NCBI RefSeq assembly: GCF_001507435.1
Contig: NZ_LMWH01000093.1
Coordinates: 1 to 64,000, forward strand
Direction: 5' to 3'
Source of the DNA: Streptomyces sp. NRRL F-5122
Lineage (GTDB): Bacteria > Actinomycetota > Actinomycetes > Streptomycetales > Streptomycetaceae
DNA length: 64,000 bases
Positions 9,727-18,199 of the stretch are shown here, in pieces. A program made the position numbers and the translations under genes. Below the pieces are notes generated by a model. The model did no database searches. It worked only from the letters and a program-made list of their open reading frames with translations, and was not told the DNA's origin. Every line of letters starts with the position of its first letter. Position 1 is the stretch's first letter.

Positions 9727-9770
9727 GTCATGACCTCCGTACACGTCCGGCGCCCCCCAACGCACAGGGG

Positions 9771-9786
9771 CAGCAAGCGCTTTCTG
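9771..9786. promoter_or_regulatory. LacI-type operator in the divergent promoter region
   Basis: CAGCAAGCGCTTTCTG is a 16-base palindrome with one mismatched pair around AAGCGCTT. It lies 45 bases upstream of the oxidoreductase start within the 356-base divergent region (9727-10082), which has no other gene. It is the best site for the LacI protein encoded at 10083, which would repress the catabolic operon and perhaps itself. Confidence 0.65.
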
Positions 9787-10082
9787 GGCGCAATGACGCT
9801 AGCGGCCGTGCGGCGGGTCGGACAAGACCACGGACCTCGGCGCGGTATGGGCCCGCACGGCATCACACAGTGCGACATGTCGCATACGTCACGGTGCCGT
9901 TGGTCGATCCGTCGAACAAAGAGGAACCGCGGACCTGTACACGGATGTCCGGAGAGCTGTAGATGGATCTCCGTGGATGCGCGCGGGCCCGCCCGAAGGT
10001 CGCCGCTCCCCGAACCACGACGACAACGGCGAGAACGCACGACAGCCACGAGCATCACAAGACACGCGACCGGAGGACGACG

Positions 10083-11138
10083 ATGACGGTGACCCTGGCG
10101 GACGTGGCGGCGCGTGCACAGGTGTCGCCCGCCACCGTGTCGCGTGTGCTGAACGGCAACTACCCGGTGGCGGCGTCGACCAAGGAGCGGGTGCTGCGCG
10201 CGGTGGACGAACTGGACTACGTCCTCAACGGTCCGGCCAGCGCCCTCGCGGCGGCCACGTCCGACCTGGTCGGCATCCTGGTGAACGACATCGCCGATCC
10301 GTTCTTCGGGATCATGGCGAGCGCCATCCAGTCGGAGATCGGGGGTCCCGGGGGACGCGCGGGCGGCGAGCGGCTCGCCGTGGTCTGCAACACCGGCGGC
10401 TCGCCCGAGCGGGAGCTGACCTATCTGACCCTGCTGCAGCGGCAGCGGGCGGCGGCCGTGGTGCTCACCGGCGGCGCGATGGAGGACAGTGCGCACGTCG
10501 AGGCCGTGGGCTCGAAACTGCGCAAGCTCGCGGCGGCGGGGACCCGTATCGTCCTGTGCGGGCGCCCGCCCGCCCCCGAGGCGATCGCCCTGACCTTCGA
10601 CAACCGCGGCGGCGCCCGGCGGCTCACCGAGCATCTGATCGCGCTCGGGCACCGGCGGCTCGGGTACATCGCGGGCCCGCAGGAGCGCACGACGACCCGG
10701 CACCGGCTGGAGGGACACCGCGCGGCTCTGGCCGCCGCCGGCGTCGAGGACGACCCCCGGCTGACGGTGCACGGCCTCTACGCCCGCCGGGCCGGGTACG
10801 AGGCCACCCTCGAACTGCTGCGCCGCGAACCGTCGTTGACGGCTGTAGTGGCGGCGAACGACACGGTGGCGCTCGGTGCCTGCGCGGCACTGCGGGACTC
10901 GGGTCTGCGCATCCCCGAGGACGTGTCGGTGGCCGGCTTCGACGACCTCCCGTTCGCGATCGACGCGGTACCGGCCCTGACGACGGTGCGCCTGCCGCTC
11001 GCGGAGGCGGGTGCCCGCGCGGGCCGGGTCGCCATGGGCCGGGAGGAGCCGCCGCCGGGCGGGATCACCACGGTGGACGGGGAGTTGATGGTCCGGGGGT
11101 CGACGGCGGCCCCCCGGTCCTCCGGGCGGGCAGGCTGA
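10083..11138 (+). CDS. LacI-family regulator of the adjacent sugar operon
   Basis: A 351-residue LacI/GalR repressor. The helix-turn-helix VTLADVAARAQVSPATVSRV occupies about residues 2-21, followed by a hinge and a sugar-binding domain with SLTAVVAANDTVALGACAAL and DVSVAGFDDLPFA. ATG 10083 follows CGGAGGACGACG. It is divergent from the oxidoreductase/DUF993/isomerase operon, the usual arrangement for a local pathway repressor. The inducer is unknown, presumably the operon's substrate. Confidence 0.85.
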   Translation: MTVTLADVAARAQVSPATVSRVLNGNYPVAASTKERVLRAVDELDYVLNGPASALAAATSDLVGILVNDIADPFFGIMASAIQSEIGGPGGRAGGERLAVVCNTGGSPERELTYLTLLQRQRAAAVVLTGGAMEDSAHVEAVGSKLRKLAAAGTRIVLCGRPPAPEAIALTFDNRGGARRLTEHLIALGHRRLGYIAGPQERTTTRHRLEGHRAALAAAGVEDDPRLTVHGLYARRAGYEATLELLRREPSLTAVVAANDTVALGACAALRDSGLRIPEDVSVAGFDDLPFAIDAVPALTTVRLPLAEAGARAGRVAMGREEPPPGGITTVDGELMVRGSTAAPRSSGRAG

Positions 11139-11214
11139 GCGAGGGACCGGCCCCGCAGCGGCCGCGGCCCCATGGACGGCGGCCGGAAGCCGACGTACGC
11201 TTCCCTCATATCTC

Positions 11215-11225
11215 TGACTGAGTCA
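11215..11225. promoter_or_regulatory. Candidate MarR self-operator
   Basis: TGACTGAGTCA is a perfect 5+1+5 palindrome lying 25 bases before the start of the MarR-GNAT gene, where binding would block transcription. MarR proteins commonly bind such short palindromes over their own promoter. The assignment is by position only. Confidence 0.5.
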
Positions 11226-11249
11226 ACCATCGGACTGCCGGGGCCGACC

Positions 11250-12185
11250 ATGACCGTCCAGGACATCCGCTCGTTCAACCGCTTCTACACGAACGTCATC
11301 GGCGCGCTCGACTACGGCCGCCACCTCTACGCCCCCTACACGCTCACGGAGACCCGGGTGCTGTACGAACTGGCCCACGCCCGCCGTACGGACGCGGCCG
11401 ACCTGCGCGCCGAGCTCTCCCTGGACGCGGGATATCTGAGCCGCATCCTGAACAAGTTCGAGCAGGACGGGCTGATCGAGCGGGCGCCCTCCGAGACCGA
11501 CCCCCGACGCCGCCGCGTCGGCCTCACCCGGCGCGGCCGGGACACCGCGGCCCTGCTGGAGGAGCGGGCCCGCGAGTCCGTCTCCGTGCTGCTCGACGGC
11601 GTCTCCCCCGACGACCGACCGCGCCTCGCGGAGGCGATGCGCACGATCCGTACGGTCCTAGGGGGCGACCGCGCACCGCGCCCCGAGGACGTGGCGCTGC
11701 GCGACCCCGCCCCGGGCGACCTGGGCTGGATCGTGCAGCGCAACGCCGCCGTGTACGCCGCCGAGTACGGCTGGAACGCCGACTACGAGGGACTTGTGGC
11801 ACGGATCGTCGCCGACTTCGCCGAGGACCACGACCCGCACCTGGAACGGGTGTGGATCGCCGAGAACGCGGCGGGACGGCCGGTCGGATGCGTCATGTGC
11901 GTACGGGACGAGGCACCGGCCACCGCCCGGCTGCGGCTGCTGCTCGTCGAGCCCGACGCACGCGGCCTCGGCGTCGGCGACCGCCTGGTCGAGGCGTGCG
12001 TCGGCTTCGCGCGCGGTGTCGGCTACCGCGCGCTGGTCCTGTGGACCAACGACGTCCTCGCCGCCGCCCGCCGTATCTACCGGCGTCACGGCTTCGTCCT
12101 CGTCGGCGAGAAGCCCCACCGCTCCTTCGGCAAGGACCTGGTCGGCCAGGACTGGCGGCTCGACCTGCTCGGCCCGCCCCACTGA
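11250..12185 (+). CDS. MarR-GNAT fusion: regulator with acetyltransferase domain
   Basis: A 311-residue two-domain protein. Residues 1 to about 140 are a MarR winged helix (LTETRVLYELAHARR, LDAGYLSRILNKFEQDGLIER, RRRRVGLTRRGRD). Residues about 150-305 are a GNAT N-acetyltransferase with the acetyl-CoA loop VEPDARGLGVGDRLVEACVG and a C-terminal HRSFGKDLVGQDW. ATG 11250 begins MTVQDIRSFNRFYTNVIGAL, typical of the family; the frame opens further upstream through the palindromic operator. This architecture is widespread in actinobacteria but its substrate is generally unknown. It may sense and acetylate the same small molecule. Confidence 0.85.
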   Translation: MTVQDIRSFNRFYTNVIGALDYGRHLYAPYTLTETRVLYELAHARRTDAADLRAELSLDAGYLSRILNKFEQDGLIERAPSETDPRRRRVGLTRRGRDTAALLEERARESVSVLLDGVSPDDRPRLAEAMRTIRTVLGGDRAPRPEDVALRDPAPGDLGWIVQRNAAVYAAEYGWNADYEGLVARIVADFAEDHDPHLERVWIAENAAGRPVGCVMCVRDEAPATARLRLLLVEPDARGLGVGDRLVEACVGFARGVGYRALVLWTNDVLAAARRIYRRHGFVLVGEKPHRSFGKDLVGQDWRLDLLGPPH

Positions 12186-12208
12186 GGACGAAGGGCACCG
12201 CCGGCGAG

Positions 12209-12214
12209 TAGGGT
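12209..12214 (+). promoter_or_regulatory. -10 element of a probable leaderless promoter
   Basis: TAGGGT lies 8 bases before the ATG at 12223, so transcription would start at or next to the start codon. This fits the lack of a convincing ribosome site for the downstream isomerase. No clear -35 is visible. Confidence 0.4.
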
Positions 12215-12222
12215 CGGCGGGC

Positions 12223-13023
12223 ATGAAGGCTGCGTTCTCCACCCTCGGTGTCCCCGGCCTGCCCGTAGCGGACGTGGTCCGGCTGGCGGCCGGACACGGC
12301 TATCACGGCGTGGAGTTGCGGGCGCATCCCGTGGAGCCCGTGCACCCCGACATCGGCCCGGCCGAGCGGGCCGCGGTGGCCGCGGAGTTCACGGCGTCCG
12401 GAATCGAGATCATGGGACTCGCGGGATATGCGCGGATCGCCGCGCCCGGTGACGACGGACCCGTACTCGGCGAGATCCGCGCGCTCCTGGACCTGGCCCG
12501 CGACCTGGGCGCCCCCGGTATCCGCGTCTTCCCCGGCGGCGGTGGCGAGCAGTCCCCCTCGGAGGCCGACGCCATCGCCGCGCGACGGCTGGGCACCGCC
12601 GCCGCGTACGCGGCCGACGTCGGCGTGCGCATCCTGCTGGAGACCCACGACTCGCACCCCACAGGCGCGGACGTCATGCGGGTCCTCGGTGCGGTCGGCC
12701 ACCGCCACGCGGGCGCGCTGTGGGACGTGATGCACACCTGGCTGGGCGGCGAGCAGCCGGAGGAGACGTACCCGGCCCTGTCCCCCTACCTCGGCTACGT
12801 CCAGGTCAAGGACATCGCGTCCGCCGAGGACAGGACCCCGCTGCCGCTCGGTTCCGGTGTGCTCCCGCTCACCGAGTGCGTGGAGGTCCTCTCCCGCCAC
12901 GGCTGGGACGGCTGGCTGTGCTGGGAGTACGAGAAGCGGTGGTACGAGGCCGCGGCGCCGCTGCCGGAACTGCTCGGACCGGGGCGGCAGCATCTGGCGC
13001 GGCTGCTCGGCGAGTCGGCGTGA
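12223..13023 (+). CDS. Sugar phosphate isomerase/epimerase
   Basis: A 266-residue TIM-barrel protein of the xylose-isomerase-like family. Metal-ligand motifs are ILLETHDSHPTGADVM (Glu, His) and HAGALWDVMHTWLGGE (Asp, His), followed by YVQVKDI (Lys, Asp) and a C-terminal GWLCWEYEKRWY (Glu). ATG 12223 begins MKAAFSTLGVPGLPVADVVRLA, a standard family start. It is close to, but not overlapping, the MarR-GNAT gene. The substrate is unknown. Confidence 0.82.
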   Translation: MKAAFSTLGVPGLPVADVVRLAAGHGYHGVELRAHPVEPVHPDIGPAERAAVAAEFTASGIEIMGLAGYARIAAPGDDGPVLGEIRALLDLARDLGAPGIRVFPGGGGEQSPSEADAIAARRLGTAAAYAADVGVRILLETHDSHPTGADVMRVLGAVGHRHAGALWDVMHTWLGGEQPEETYPALSPYLGYVQVKDIASAEDRTPLPLGSGVLPLTECVEVLSRHGWDGWLCWEYEKRWYEAAAPLPELLGPGRQHLARLLGESA

Positions 13024-13107
13024 GCCACGCGATATTCGCCGGCCGGGCAAGGCGGGCGGCGACTAGCCTCCGCGAGTGACTGCGCACGCCCGCCCCGCCC
13101 TGCTCTC

Positions 13108-14390
13108 ATGAGTCTCACCCGCACGTTGATCGACGTGCGGCCGCTGCGGACGTCCCCGGCCTTCCGTCGGTTGCTGTTCGGGCGGACCGCGTCCGTGCTC
13201 GGCAGTTTCATGGCCATGGTCGCCGTCATGTACCAGGTCTGGGACATGACGCACAGCACGGTCTGGACGGGTGCCGTCGGGCTCGCGCAGGCACTGCCGA
13301 TGGTGGTGGTCGGGCTGTTCGGGGGCTCCTTGGCGGACCGGGGTGACCGACGGCGGATCTTCCTCGTCGCCACCGTGGGCCAGGGGGTCTGCTCCCTGCT
13401 GCTCGCGGTGCAGGCCTTCCTCGGGCACGTCCCGGTGGCCGTCGTACTGGCCCTGCTGGCCGTGCACTCCTGCTTCGGCTCGGTGAGCGGACCGGCAGCC
13501 GGGGTGTTCGTGCCGCGGCTGCTGCCCAAGGAGGAGGTGGCGGCGGGACTGGCCCTCAACCAGATCTCCGCCCAGGCGATGATGCTGCTCGGCCCCGCGC
13601 TCGGCGGTCTCGTGCTCGGCTGGACGGGCGCCGGGGTCTGCTACCTGCTCGACGCCCTGAGTTTCGCCCTCGCCTTCTACGGCGCCTTCGGACTCCCCTC
13701 ACTGCCGCCCGACGGCGAGCCCTCGCGTACCGGAGTGCACGGCGTTCTGGACGGGCTGCGTTTCCTCGCCGGGCACCGGGTGGTGCGCGGGGCGCTGCTC
13801 ACCGACCTGTCCGCCACCGTGCTCGCGATGCCGATGGGCCTGTTCCCACTGGTCAACGCCGAGCGCTTCGGCGGCAGTCCGCGCACGCTCGGTCTGTTCC
13901 TGTCGGCCGTCGCCGTCGGTGGCGTCACCGCCTCGGCGCTGTCCGGCTCGATCACCCGTTTCGGGCGCCCGGGCCTGGTGATGCTGTGCGGCTCCGGCAC
14001 GTGGGCGGGGCGCTGGTCCTCTTCGGTCTGACAAGCAGCCCCTGGGCCGGACTCGGGCTGCTCGTCCTGGCCGGAGCGGCCGACACCACTGCGGTGATCT
14101 CGCGCAGCACGATCGTGCAGACCCGCACCCCGGACGCCCTGCTGGGCCGGGTCACCGCGGCCGAGCAGATCGTCGGCCAGGGCGGTCCCAACCTCGGCAA
14201 CCTGCGCGGCGGCCTGGTCGCCGGCTGGACCTCCGGCACGGTCGCACTCGTCAGCGGCGGCCTGCTGTGCCTGCTGGCGGTCGTGTTCGTGGGCGCGAGC
14301 ACACCTGAACTGCGGGAGCACGCCGAACCCGGGGTCCCGCACAAGACCACCCCCGAACTGCGGGACGCGGCCGCACCGGATGTGTCGTGA
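13108..14390 (+). pseudogene. MFS transporter, interrupted by a one-base frameshift
   Basis: Reading from ATG 13108 gives an N-terminal MFS half (TVWTGAVGLAQALPMVVVGLFGGSLADRGDRRR, abridged in family terms as the loop 2-3 GxLADRxDRR motif) that stops at 14031. The C-terminal half continues in another frame to 14390 (VISRSTIVQTRTPDALLGRV). Adding one G to the G run at 14007-14010 would restore ACG TGG GCG GGG GCG CTG and one 427-residue protein of about 12 helices, the normal length of this exporter group. It is therefore a recent inactivation or a sequencing error in a G homopolymer. No ribosome site precedes ATG 13108, but a GTG at 13076 opens 11 codons that overlap it as ATGA. Confidence 0.8.
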
Positions 14391-14454
14391 GCCCTCTGGG
14401 CCCCGCTCCGGACGCCACCCTCGGGACGGCGGCCGCGCGCAACCGCGCCGAGGA

Positions 14455-15096
14455 CTACCCGGCCGTCTCCGCCGCCCGAGCCGCCTTGTGCACTCGTGCC
14501 TGCAGGAGTGAGCGGCGCTCGGGCCACTCCTGCGCCGTGATCGAGTAGATCGCCGAGTCGCGGAGCAGGCCCTCCTCTCCCGGCGCCCAGGAGCGGGACC
14601 AGTTGCGCAGAACGCCCTCGAAGCGGGCGCCGACACTCTCGATGGCCGCGCGGGAGCGACTGTTGCGGGCGTCGGTCTTCAGATCGACGCGGGAGACGTC
14701 CCACTCCTCGAACGCATGGCGGAGCAGCAGCAGTTTGGCCTCGGCATTGACACCCGTGCCCTGGGCGGACCGGGCCAGCCAGGTGAAACCGACCTCGACG
14801 GCGTCCAGTCGGCCGTCCGACAGCCAGCAGCGCGGTTCCCAGTACGACGTGGCGCCGACCGCCCGTCCGGTGGCGAGGGAGATCTGGGCGTACGGCGCGA
14901 GCCTGCCGGTCGCCGCACGATCGAGTTGCGCGGCGATGTAGTCGCCCACCTCCTCGGCCCTCGGGACCCACGTGTAGGCGTACGACCCCCGGTCCTCCTC
15001 CGCCGCCACCGCCAGGTCGGCCGCATGCCGCTGCCCGAGTGGTTCCAGCCGTACGAGCGAGCCCTCCAGGACCGGCCCCGTCAAGATGAACGTCAC
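14455..15096 (-). CDS. GNAT family N-acetyltransferase (RimJ/RimL-like)
   Basis: A 213-residue acetyltransferase of the Acetyltransf_3 type. Family marks are [19 protein letters not shown] near the start, [30 protein letters not shown] (acetyl-CoA-binding loop and helix), and [32 protein letters not shown] 15096 begins [20 protein letters not shown], a typical start; the frame is open far upstream but with non-coding composition. It is convergent with the MFS gene. The acceptor could be a protein N-terminus, antibiotic or amino acid. Confidence 0.8.
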   Translation of the reverse strand: MTFILTGPVLEGSLVRLEPLGQRHAADLAVAAEEDRGSYAYTWVPRAEEVGDYIAAQLDRAATGRLAPYAQISLATGRAVGATSYWEPRCWLSDGRLDAVEVGFTWLARSAQGTGVNAEAKLLLLRHAFEEWDVSRVDLKTDARNSRSRAAIESVGARFEGVLRNWSRSWAPGEEGLLRDSAIYSITAQEWPERRSLLQARVHKAARAAETAG

Positions 15097-15455
15097 GGCC
15101 GGAGTGTGGCGCACCCTCCCGCGCGCGTCGAACGGATTGCGCGTCCGACCGGACTCCGCCCGGTGCCGGAGGGCTTCGGCCGTGCCCCTCGGGCAGCCAC
15201 AGACACCCCAGGTCGCCGTCCTGGGATCAGCGGTATCAACTTCCCGCGACATGGCCGGAACCGGGAACCCCGCCACCCTCGCGCCCGTCCCATCCGCGAG
15301 CTGCCGGATGAGTCTCCGCCTGCGGTGTCGGCCCTCGCTGCTGGCTGCGATCGCTGACCACCCTCTCCGCCGCACGCGGCCGGCAGCATGCCGTCATCGG
15401 CGCGCCCCCCTCCAACAGCGCCGATGACGGCCCCTCGCCGTTACTGCGCATTCCC
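15097..15455. other. Divergent intergenic region with no gene
   Basis: Open frames here are short or are extensions of neighbours without ribosome sites. I find no repeat or RNA gene between the acetyltransferase start and the promoter of the GH3 gene. Confidence 0.55.
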
Positions 15456-15502
15456 TTGACTGGCAGAAACTTCCCGGATATTGGTGACTCCTTGGAAGTT
15501 TC
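15456..15502 (+). promoter_or_regulatory. Promoter with overlapping inverted-repeat operator for the GH3 gene
   Basis: TTGACT (15456-15461) and TATTGG (15479-15484) form a plausible -35/-10 pair with a 17-base spacer. An exact inverted repeat, GAAACTTCC (15466-15474) and GGAAGTTTC (15494-15502), has one arm inside the spacer and the other over the transcription start region. A repressor bound there would occlude the polymerase. The site does not resemble the DasR consensus, so another sugar-responsive regulator is likely. Confidence 0.5.
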
Positions 15503-15532
15503 CTTCAGCGATCTCCTCCGGAAGGAGCGCAC

Positions 15533-17359
15533 GTGCACGGCGCCGGTACAGGAAGCACCCCCACCCCCTCCAGACGGACGGTCCTCGCCGCCACCGCGGG
15601 CCTGACCGCGGCCCTCGCACTCACCCCGGGCACAAGTCATGCCGCTGTGCCCGCCGATGGCCGGCTCCGGGACCTCATCTCCCGTATGACGCTCGAAGAG
15701 AAGGTCGGCCAACTCTTCGTGATGCGGGTCTACGGCCACTCGGCCACCGACCCGGACCAGGCCGACATCGACGCCAACCTCCAGGAGATCGGCGTACGGA
15801 CGGCCGCCGAGCTGATCGCCAAGTACCGCGTCGGCGGCATCATCTACTTCACCTGGGCGCACAACACCCGTGATCCGCACCAGATCGCGGACCTGTCGAA
15901 CGGGATCCAGAAGGCGTCGCTGGACCAGCCCCGCGGGCTGCCCGTCCTCATCGCCACGGACCAGGAGCACGGCATCGTGGCGCGCGTGGGCAAGCCCGCC
16001 ACGCTGTTCCCGGGCGCGATGGCGGTCGGAGCGGGCGGCTCCCACGCCGACGCCCGCACCCTCGGCCGCATCTCCGGCGCGGAGTTGCACGCCCTCGGCA
16101 TCCGCCAGGACTACTCGCCCGACGCCGACGTGAACGTCAATCCGGCCAACCCGGTCATCGGCGTTCGGTCCTTCGGCGCCGACCCGGACGCGGTGGCGGG
16201 CCTGGTCGCGGCCGAGGTGAAGGGCTATCAGTCCTCGGGGGTCGCCGCGACCGCCAAGCACTTCCCGGGCCACGGCGACACCGCCGTCGACAGCCACTTC
16301 GGCTTCCCGGTCATCACCCACAGCCGCGAGCTGTGGGAGCAACTCGACGCGGTGCCCTTCCGGGCGGCGATCCGCGCCGGGATCGGCGCGATCATGACGG
16401 CGCACATCATGGTCCCCGCGCTCGACGACTCCGGTGACCCGGCGACGCTCTCGCATCCGATCCTCACCGGAATCCTGCGCGAGGAGCTGGGCTACGACGG
16501 GGTCGTGGTCACCGACTCGCTGGGGATGGAGGGCGTACGCCAGAAGTACGGCGACGACCGCGTACCCGTGCTCGCCCTGAAGGCCGGCGTCGATCAGCTG
16601 CTCAACCCGCCGTCCCTGGACGTGGCGTGGAACGCGGTGCTCCAGGCCGTACGGAGCGGTGAGCTGACCGAGGCCCGGCTCGACGAGTCGCTCCTGCGCA
16701 TCCTGCGGCTGAAGGCCGGACTGGGGCTGCTCGAGCGACCGTTCGTCTCCGACGCCGGCGTCGACCGGACCGTCGGCGTCCCGGCGCACCTGCGTGCGGC
16801 GGACCGTATCGCGGACCGCACCACCACGCTGCTGGTCAACGACGGGCGCCTGCTGCCGCTCTCCCGCCGCACCCACCCGCGGGTGCTGGTGGTCGGCGCC
16901 GATCCGGCCTCGCCGTCCGGCACTGACGGGCCGCCCACCACCGTCCTGGCCGACGCCCTCACCGGCCTCGGGTTCACGGCGACCGCGCTGTCCACCGGCA
17001 CCGCGCCCTCACCGGCGACGATCGAGAAGGCCGTGGCCGCTGCGGGGAACGCGGACGCGGTCGTCGTGGGCACGTACAACGTGACCGCGGCGAGCTCCCA
17101 GCGGACGCTGGTGAACCAGCTGGTCGCCACCGGGAAGCCGGTCGTCGCGATCGCCCTGCGCAATCCGTACGACGTGGCCCAATTGCCCGCCGTGGACGCG
17201 TTCCTGGCGTCGTACTCCTGGACGGACGTCGAACTGCGTGCGGCCGCCCGGGTGATCGCCGGTCGTGTGCGTCCGCACGGAAAGCTGCCGGTGCCGGTGC
17301 AGCGGGCGGACGACCCGGCGCAGGTGCTGTACCCCGTCGGGTTCGGGCTGTCGTACTAG
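15533..17359 (+). CDS. Tat-exported GH3 beta-N-acetylhexosaminidase
   Basis: A 608-residue glycoside hydrolase family 3 protein. The N-terminus has a Tat signal (SRRTVLAATAGLTAALAL) with a likely cut after SHA near residue 37. The GH3 domain carries KHFPGHGDTAVDSH near residues 242-255, the NagZ-type loop whose His-Asp pair serves as acid/base. The nucleophile Asp lies in VVVTDSLGMEGV near residue 327. A C-terminal GH3_C domain follows from about residue 440. GTG 15533 follows GGAAGGAG. It releases terminal GlcNAc from chitin or peptidoglycan fragments outside the cell. The operator ahead of it suggests substrate control. Confidence 0.87.
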   Translation: MHGAGTGSTPTPSRRTVLAATAGLTAALALTPGTSHAAVPADGRLRDLISRMTLEEKVGQLFVMRVYGHSATDPDQADIDANLQEIGVRTAAELIAKYRVGGIIYFTWAHNTRDPHQIADLSNGIQKASLDQPRGLPVLIATDQEHGIVARVGKPATLFPGAMAVGAGGSHADARTLGRISGAELHALGIRQDYSPDADVNVNPANPVIGVRSFGADPDAVAGLVAAEVKGYQSSGVAATAKHFPGHGDTAVDSHFGFPVITHSRELWEQLDAVPFRAAIRAGIGAIMTAHIMVPALDDSGDPATLSHPILTGILREELGYDGVVVTDSLGMEGVRQKYGDDRVPVLALKAGVDQLLNPPSLDVAWNAVLQAVRSGELTEARLDESLLRILRLKAGLGLLERPFVSDAGVDRTVGVPAHLRAADRIADRTTTLLVNDGRLLPLSRRTHPRVLVVGADPASPSGTDGPPTTVLADALTGLGFTATALSTGTAPSPATIEKAVAAAGNADAVVVGTYNVTAASSQRTLVNQLVATGKPVVAIALRNPYDVAQLPAVDAFLASYSWTDVELRAAARVIAGRVRPHGKLPVPVQRADDPAQVLYPVGFGLSY

Positions 17360-17461
17360 GCGTACGCCCCACACCGGTCAGCTCCTCCCCAACTGTCGCA
17401 AAGCCCCCCACATGTCTGGCGTGAGCCGTGGCCGCGGGTCACGCTGGACCGGGGGGTCGCG

Positions 17462-18085
17462 ATGCGAGGGACACGGGCGCTGCTGGGTGCGCTGTTGACG
17501 GCTGCGCTGGCGGCGGCCGGGATCACCGGCTGCCAGACGGCGTCGGACCCGGCGAAGGGCCGGCCGAGCGGGGGCGCCACGGCCACCCGACCGATCGGCT
17601 ACGGCGCCGAGTTCCTCGCGGTGGACGAGTGCAGTTCCTTCGGGACGACCAGTTTCACGGAAGTCCCGTGCACCAGCGAACGCGCGGCGGCACGGGTGAT
17701 CGCACGCTACGACGGCGATCCGTCGCGCGGTCCGGCCTGCCCGGCCACCGCGGACTTCGTGCTGCACATCAGCGAATCCCGGCCCGCCTCGGACGAGGAC
17801 GGGGACGGGGCGGTGCAGCAGGGCTACGCCTGCATGCGGAACCTGGAGCCGCCCCACCCGGGCGACCCCGGGGGCGGTGGCGGACCGCGCACGATCGTGG
17901 GCGACTGCGTGTACGGCGCGGGCAAGGGACAGGTCCGTGAGACGGCCTGCGACGGCAAGGGGAGCCACGCCCCCGAGTACAAGGTGACATCGGCGGTGGC
18001 ACGCCGCGCGCAGTGCCCCGGGTCGACGGCTCTCTACGTCCAACTGGGCGGCGGCAGGCCGGTGGGGTGCGCGCGGCTGATGTGA
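17462..18085 (+). CDS. Putative secreted lipoprotein of unknown function
   Basis: A 207-residue protein with a lipoprotein signal: positive start MRGTR, hydrophobic stretch, and lipobox ITGC with Cys near residue 24. The mature part has several cysteines in two segments (ECSSFGTTSFTEVPCTSE and GDCVYGAGKGQVRETAC) and ends PVGCARLM, suggesting disulphides or a duplicated small fold as in LppU-like actinobacterial lipoproteins. ATG 17462 follows CCGGGGGG. It is convergent with the S28 peptidase gene. I do not recognise a function. Confidence 0.7.
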   Translation: MRGTRALLGALLTAALAAAGITGCQTASDPAKGRPSGGATATRPIGYGAEFLAVDECSSFGTTSFTEVPCTSERAAARVIARYDGDPSRGPACPATADFVLHISESRPASDEDGDGAVQQGYACMRNLEPPHPGDPGGGGGPRTIVGDCVYGAGKGQVRETACDGKGSHAPEYKVTSAVARRAQCPGSTALYVQLGGGRPVGCARLM

Positions 18086-18137
18086 GAGGGGGGGGGCCCG
18101 CTGGGGGACCCCGGCGGTCCCCGCCGCCGCACATGCC

Positions 18138-18194
18138 CGCCGTCGCGGCGCGGGACGCGGGGCGGCCCGGCCCCTTGTCCCCGCCGCGACGGCG
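18138..18194. terminator. Bidirectional terminator between lipoprotein and peptidase genes
   Basis: CGCCGTCGCGGCG (18138-18150) pairs exactly with its complement at 18182-18194. The stem extends by GGGAC/GTCCC with one bulged C, closing a 20-base loop. It lies six bases from the end of the convergent peptidase gene. Confidence 0.65.
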
Positions 18195-18199
18195 ACAGG

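Noticed and set aside
15456..15502. Possible DasR (dre) site before the GH3 hexosaminidase
   Set aside because: The inverted repeat GAAACTTCC/GGAAGTTTC does not match AGTGGTCTAGACCACT in sequence or spacing.
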